Positions 13,204-15,105 of a stretch of 15,105 bases of DNA are shown piece by piece (the first letter of the stretch is position 1; the number at the start of each line of letters is the position of its first letter). Under the pieces are notes generated by a model. The model ran no database searches. It worked only from the letters and a program-made list of their open reading frames with translations, and was not told the DNA's origin. The position numbers and the translations under genes are program-made. Source of the DNA: Planctomycetota bacterium (GTDB taxonomy: Bacteria > Planctomycetota > B129-G9); the NCBI GenBank assembly GCA_030622295.1, contig JAUXGI010000004.1, forward strand, positions 1 through 15,105, read 5' to 3'.

Positions 13204-14148
13204 CTATTGTCCGGGAATCAGTGGCCTCATGTAACCGTTGGTCAACTGGTTGATAAGAAGCCACGCGTAATAGACCGCCGGCGCTCCAAACAGCGGCGCG
13301 TCTATCACGTCCAGCAGTCCCCCGAACTCCGGTATCCACTTGCCGGAGTCCTTGACCGACGCCTTGCGCTTAATCAGCGACTCCGCAAGGTCGCCGGCAA
13401 GACCGGCGAATGCCAGCACAAAACCAAGTATTATACCAGAGTACACCCGGAATCGCAATATGTCCCCGAAGGCAATCGCCCACACAAGGCCTACCAGCGT
13501 TCCAAACGCCAGCCCCGCTATTGCTCCCTCCCATGATTTCTTGGGACTGATGTGCGGGATGAGGGGGCGCCGACCCCACTTGCGGCCGGTGAAAAACGCC
13601 ACCATGTCGCTGCCCTTGGTGCCAATCAGCACCAGCAGCACGAAAAGGAGGCCTGCCAGGTGGTTGTCGGAACGGTAGAGGTGACGAATCTTGACGAAGA
13701 AACTTCCCAGAAACCCGACGTAAATCATGCCGAAGAAGGTGGCCGATATGTCGGCGAAAGCGTCGCCCGAGCCGCGCTTGAGAATCTGCTGGACGAACAC
13801 GCCGAGCACGAGGATTGATATCGCCATTAAAATCCCCAACTGGGCCATGCCGGCGACCACCTGAGGGGTGACATGGGGGAAAAAGACGGCGATGAGTTCT
13901 TTGGACGACAGCGCCAGCATTACCGCACAGAAGACGCCCAGGTACTTGTGCGGCCTGATGCCTCGGGCCTCTGCAATGCCGTAAAACTCGTAGATGCCGT
14001 ACCCGACCAGGAACGCGCACAGCAAGTAGTAGAAGTAGAATACCTCCAGGAAGCAGTCAAGCGTGAACAGGCCGATGACCACCAATATCATCAACGCGCC
14101 GAACAACACCCGCTTTTTGACGACACTTCCCGCCATTTCCGTATCCAC
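13204..14148 (-). CDS. cdsA: Phosphatidate cytidylyltransferase CdsA
   Basis: This inner-membrane enzyme makes CDP-diacylglycerol from phosphatidate and CTP, the branch point for bacterial phospholipids. It is 314 aa with about eight hydrophobic helices. Conserved parts are SPKKSWEG (201-208) and the CDP-transferase-like signature starting SLIKRKASVKDSG (257-269). The last part of the signature is unusual: PEFGGLLDVID (273-283) has Phe where PGHGG has His, and Val where DRxD has Arg. This may be a lineage variant, since the catalytic acidic residues D267, D280 and D283 remain. The start is GTG at 14148, directly after the uppS TGA (TGAGTG). An ATG at 14136 is the alternative; neither has a strong ribosome site, so translation probably depends on coupling to uppS. 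Confidence 0.88.
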   Translation of the reverse strand: MDTEMAGSVVKKRVLFGALMILVVIGLFTLDCFLEVFYFYYLLCAFLVGYGIYEFYGIAEARGIRPHKYLGVFCAVMLALSSKELIAVFFPHVTPQVVAGMAQLGILMAISILVLGVFVQQILKRGSGDAFADISATFFGMIYVGFLGSFFVKIRHLYRSDNHLAGLLFVLLVLIGTKGSDMVAFFTGRKWGRRPLIPHISPKKSWEGAIAGLAFGTLVGLVWAIAFGDILRFRVYSGIILGFVLAFAGLAGDLAESLIKRKASVKDSGKWIPEFGGLLDVIDAPLFGAPAVYYAWLLINQLTNGYMRPLIPGQ

Positions 14149-14856
14149 TCAGATTCCGCCGAACCGCCGCCGGCGCTTGCAGTAGTCCCTTATCGCCTTC
14201 ATCAACTCCCTCTTGCGAAAGTCCGGCCAGCAGACTTTTGTCACGTAAAACTCCGCATAAGACATCTGCCACAGCAGGAAATTACTGATGCGCATCTCGC
14301 CCGAAGTCCTTATCAGCAAATCAGGCTCCGGCATGCCGGACGTGTAGAGGTAGCCGTCGAACATCTCCTCGGTTATATCGGCGGGTTTTATACCGCCGCT
14401 CTTGACGTCCGCCGCTATCCTCGCTGCCGCGTCGGCGATCTCTGTCCTGCCGCCGTAGTTCAACGCCAGGCACAGCGTCATGCCCTTGTTATCTTTACTC
14501 ATCTCGATTGTCTTGCGCAGTTCCTTCTGCACGCCTTTCGGCAGTTCATGCAGCCGCCCTATCGCCGCCAGGCGGATGTTGTTGTCCATTATCTCCTTGC
14601 GTTCCCGGACAAGAAAGCGCGCGAGCATACGCATCAGGAAGTTCACTTCGGTCTTCGGGCGTTTCCAGTTCTCCACCGAGAAGGCATAGAGCGTCAGTTG
14701 CTTGATGCCGAGTTTGGCGCACTCGCGGGTAATTTCGCGGACGGAGTTGACCCCTTCACGGTGGCCCCGGTTGCGCGTCAGCCCGCGCTCCTTCGCCCAC
14801 CGGCCGTTGCCGTCCATTATTATTGCGATGTGCTGGGGGAGTTTGCTTGCTTCCAT
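14149..14856 (-). CDS. uppS: Isoprenyl transferase (undecaprenyl pyrophosphate synthase type)
   Basis: This 235-aa cytoplasmic cis-prenyltransferase extends farnesyl pyrophosphate with isopentenyl pyrophosphate to the C55 carrier lipid for peptidoglycan and surface polysaccharide. All landmarks are present: IAIIMDGNGRWAK (10-22, with catalytic Asp15), GHREG (31-35), LYAFSVENWKRP (56-67), LNYGGRTEI (132-140) and PEPDLLIRTSGEMRISNFLL (176-195). Length is normal. The ATG at 14856 is preferred over TTG one codon earlier. No Shine-Dalgarno sequence is visible, and the leader consists of GTCAGAA repeats. It is the first gene of the uppS-cdsA-phoH-HD-ybeY run and overlaps nothing upstream. Product chain length cannot be read with certainty, but the bacterial context favours undecaprenyl. 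Confidence 0.94.
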   Translation of the reverse strand: MEASKLPQHIAIIMDGNGRWAKERGLTRNRGHREGVNSVREITRECAKLGIKQLTLYAFSVENWKRPKTEVNFLMRMLARFLVRERKEIMDNNIRLAAIGRLHELPKGVQKELRKTIEMSKDNKGMTLCLALNYGGRTEIADAAARIAADVKSGGIKPADITEEMFDGYLYTSGMPEPDLLIRTSGEMRISNFLLWQMSYAEFYVTKVCWPDFRKRELMKAIRDYCKRRRRFGGI

Positions 14857-14875
14857 CAATCGAGAAGGTTTTTCA

Positions 14876-14904
14876 GTCAGAAGTTAGAAGTCAGAAGTCA
14901 GAAG
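14876..14904. repeat. Four tandem GTCAGAA heptamers in front of uppS, copy 2
   Basis: Units at 14876, 14883 (GTTAGAA), 14890 and 14897 follow without gaps and differ by one base in the second. The array begins 20 bases upstream of the uppS ATG, so it must lie in the uppS leader or promoter. The same heptamer occurs at 752-769. Confidence 0.75.
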
Positions 14905-14910
14905 AATCAA

Positions 14911-14970
14911 GGCAACAGGCAACAGTAAGAAGTTGTCAAGACATAAAACTTGAAACCTGGAACTTGAAAC
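14911..14970. repeat. Short direct repeats GGCAACA and AACTTGAAAC
   Basis: GGCAACA is tandemly doubled at 14911-14924. AACTTGAAAC occurs at 14947-14956 and again at 14961-14970, separated by CTGG. On the minus strand a TTGACA-like -35 box lies at 14939-14934, but no good -10 box follows at the right spacing. The promoter of the uppS operon therefore stays unassigned. Confidence 0.6.
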
Positions 14971-14985
14971 GGCGGCGCAACCGCC
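14971..14985 (-). terminator. Small hairpin after purA
   Basis: GGCGG and CCGCC (14971-14975 and 14981-14985) form a 5-bp GC stem with a five-base loop, four bases past the purA stop. On the minus strand it is followed by GTTTC, which is only weakly T-rich. It is a possible weak terminator. Confidence 0.35.
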
Positions 14986-14989
14986 ACAC

Positions 14990-15105
14990 TTATCCCTGCC
15001 TCCTTACCGTCTGTTCCCGCTCCGGCCCCAGGCGCACTATCTTCACCGGAGCGCCGACAAACGAACCGATAAAGTCGATATACTCGCGGGCCTGCGGCGG
15101 CAGGT
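14990..15105 (-). CDS. purA: Adenylosuccinate synthetase, C-terminal end only
   Basis: Only the last 37 codons lie in the window; the gene enters from the right edge and ends with TAA at 14992-14990. The translation [20 protein letters not shown] is followed by [17 protein letters not shown]. This matches the end of PurA, where an LP..A..Y...IE...G.P...I..GP.R.QT pattern is conserved. PurA joins IMP and aspartate with GTP to give adenylosuccinate in AMP synthesis. It has the same orientation as uppS, 133 bases upstream of it, separated by repeats and a weak hairpin. A shared transcript with uppS is possible but not shown. Confidence 0.85.
   Translation of the reverse strand, partial: LPPQAREYIDFIGSFVGAPVKIVRLGPEREQTVRRQG

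Noticed and set aside
13873..14928. 351-codon plus-strand frame opposite cdsA and uppS
   Set aside because: Antisense shadow spanning two recognised genes and their repeat leader.
14934..14939. Minus-strand TTGACA as the -35 box of uppS
   Set aside because: No acceptable -10 box occurs 16-18 bases downstream on the minus strand.

Overview
The window looks like a chromosomal segment from a Gram-negative, fairly GC-rich bacterium. The Gram-negative reading rests on an outer-membrane polysaccharide export lipoprotein, a Wzz-type inner-membrane protein and lipobox signal peptides. Non-coding DNA is full of short repeats of a kind often seen in genomes of uncultured PVC-group, Omnitrophota-like or similar candidate-phylum bacteria. 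That assignment is a low-confidence impression, because no rRNA or tRNA is present to settle it. No phage, plasmid, CRISPR or transposase gene was found.

Layout. (1) 1-342: the end, or all, of a small basic protein of unknown function, followed by a good terminator. (2) 343-869: a gene-free stretch of repeat fragments. (3) 870-4756, plus strand: a GT39-type membrane glycosyltransferase, a DUF2064/TIGR04282-type glycosyltransferase and a PAP2-phosphatase lipoprotein. The first two have recognisable sigma70-like promoters. (4) 4768-4812: a perfect 45-nt palindrome between convergent genes. (5) 9074 down to 4868, minus strand: a capsule/exopolysaccharide export module of OPX (Wza-like) lipoprotein, Wzz/GNVR chain-length protein and a separate BY-kinase. 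A 180-bp element with inverted ends lies between the first two genes. (6) 14856 down to 9453, minus strand: a tightly packed housekeeping operon, uppS-cdsA-phoH-7TM-HD phosphohydrolase-ybeY, with gaps or overlaps of a few bases except before ybeY. (7) At the right edge, the C-terminal end of purA.

How the genes fit together. UppS makes the C55 lipid carrier used for peptidoglycan and polysaccharide assembly. PAP2 enzymes can recycle such carriers, GT39 enzymes use polyprenyl-phosphate sugars, and the OPX/Wzz/BY-kinase set exports polymer. A cell-envelope theme therefore runs through most of the window, although links between the separate operons are inference. CdsA supplies CDP-diacylglycerol for phospholipids. 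PhoH, the HD protein and YbeY form the conserved RNA-metabolism and nucleotide-signalling group found together in many bacteria.

I did not find a clear new multi-gene system. The items most worth a second look are the structured repeats (4768-4812 and 8081-8261), the third membrane segment of the Wzz protein, the atypical CdsA signature, the lipoprotein form of the PAP2 enzyme and the unrecognised protein at the left edge.
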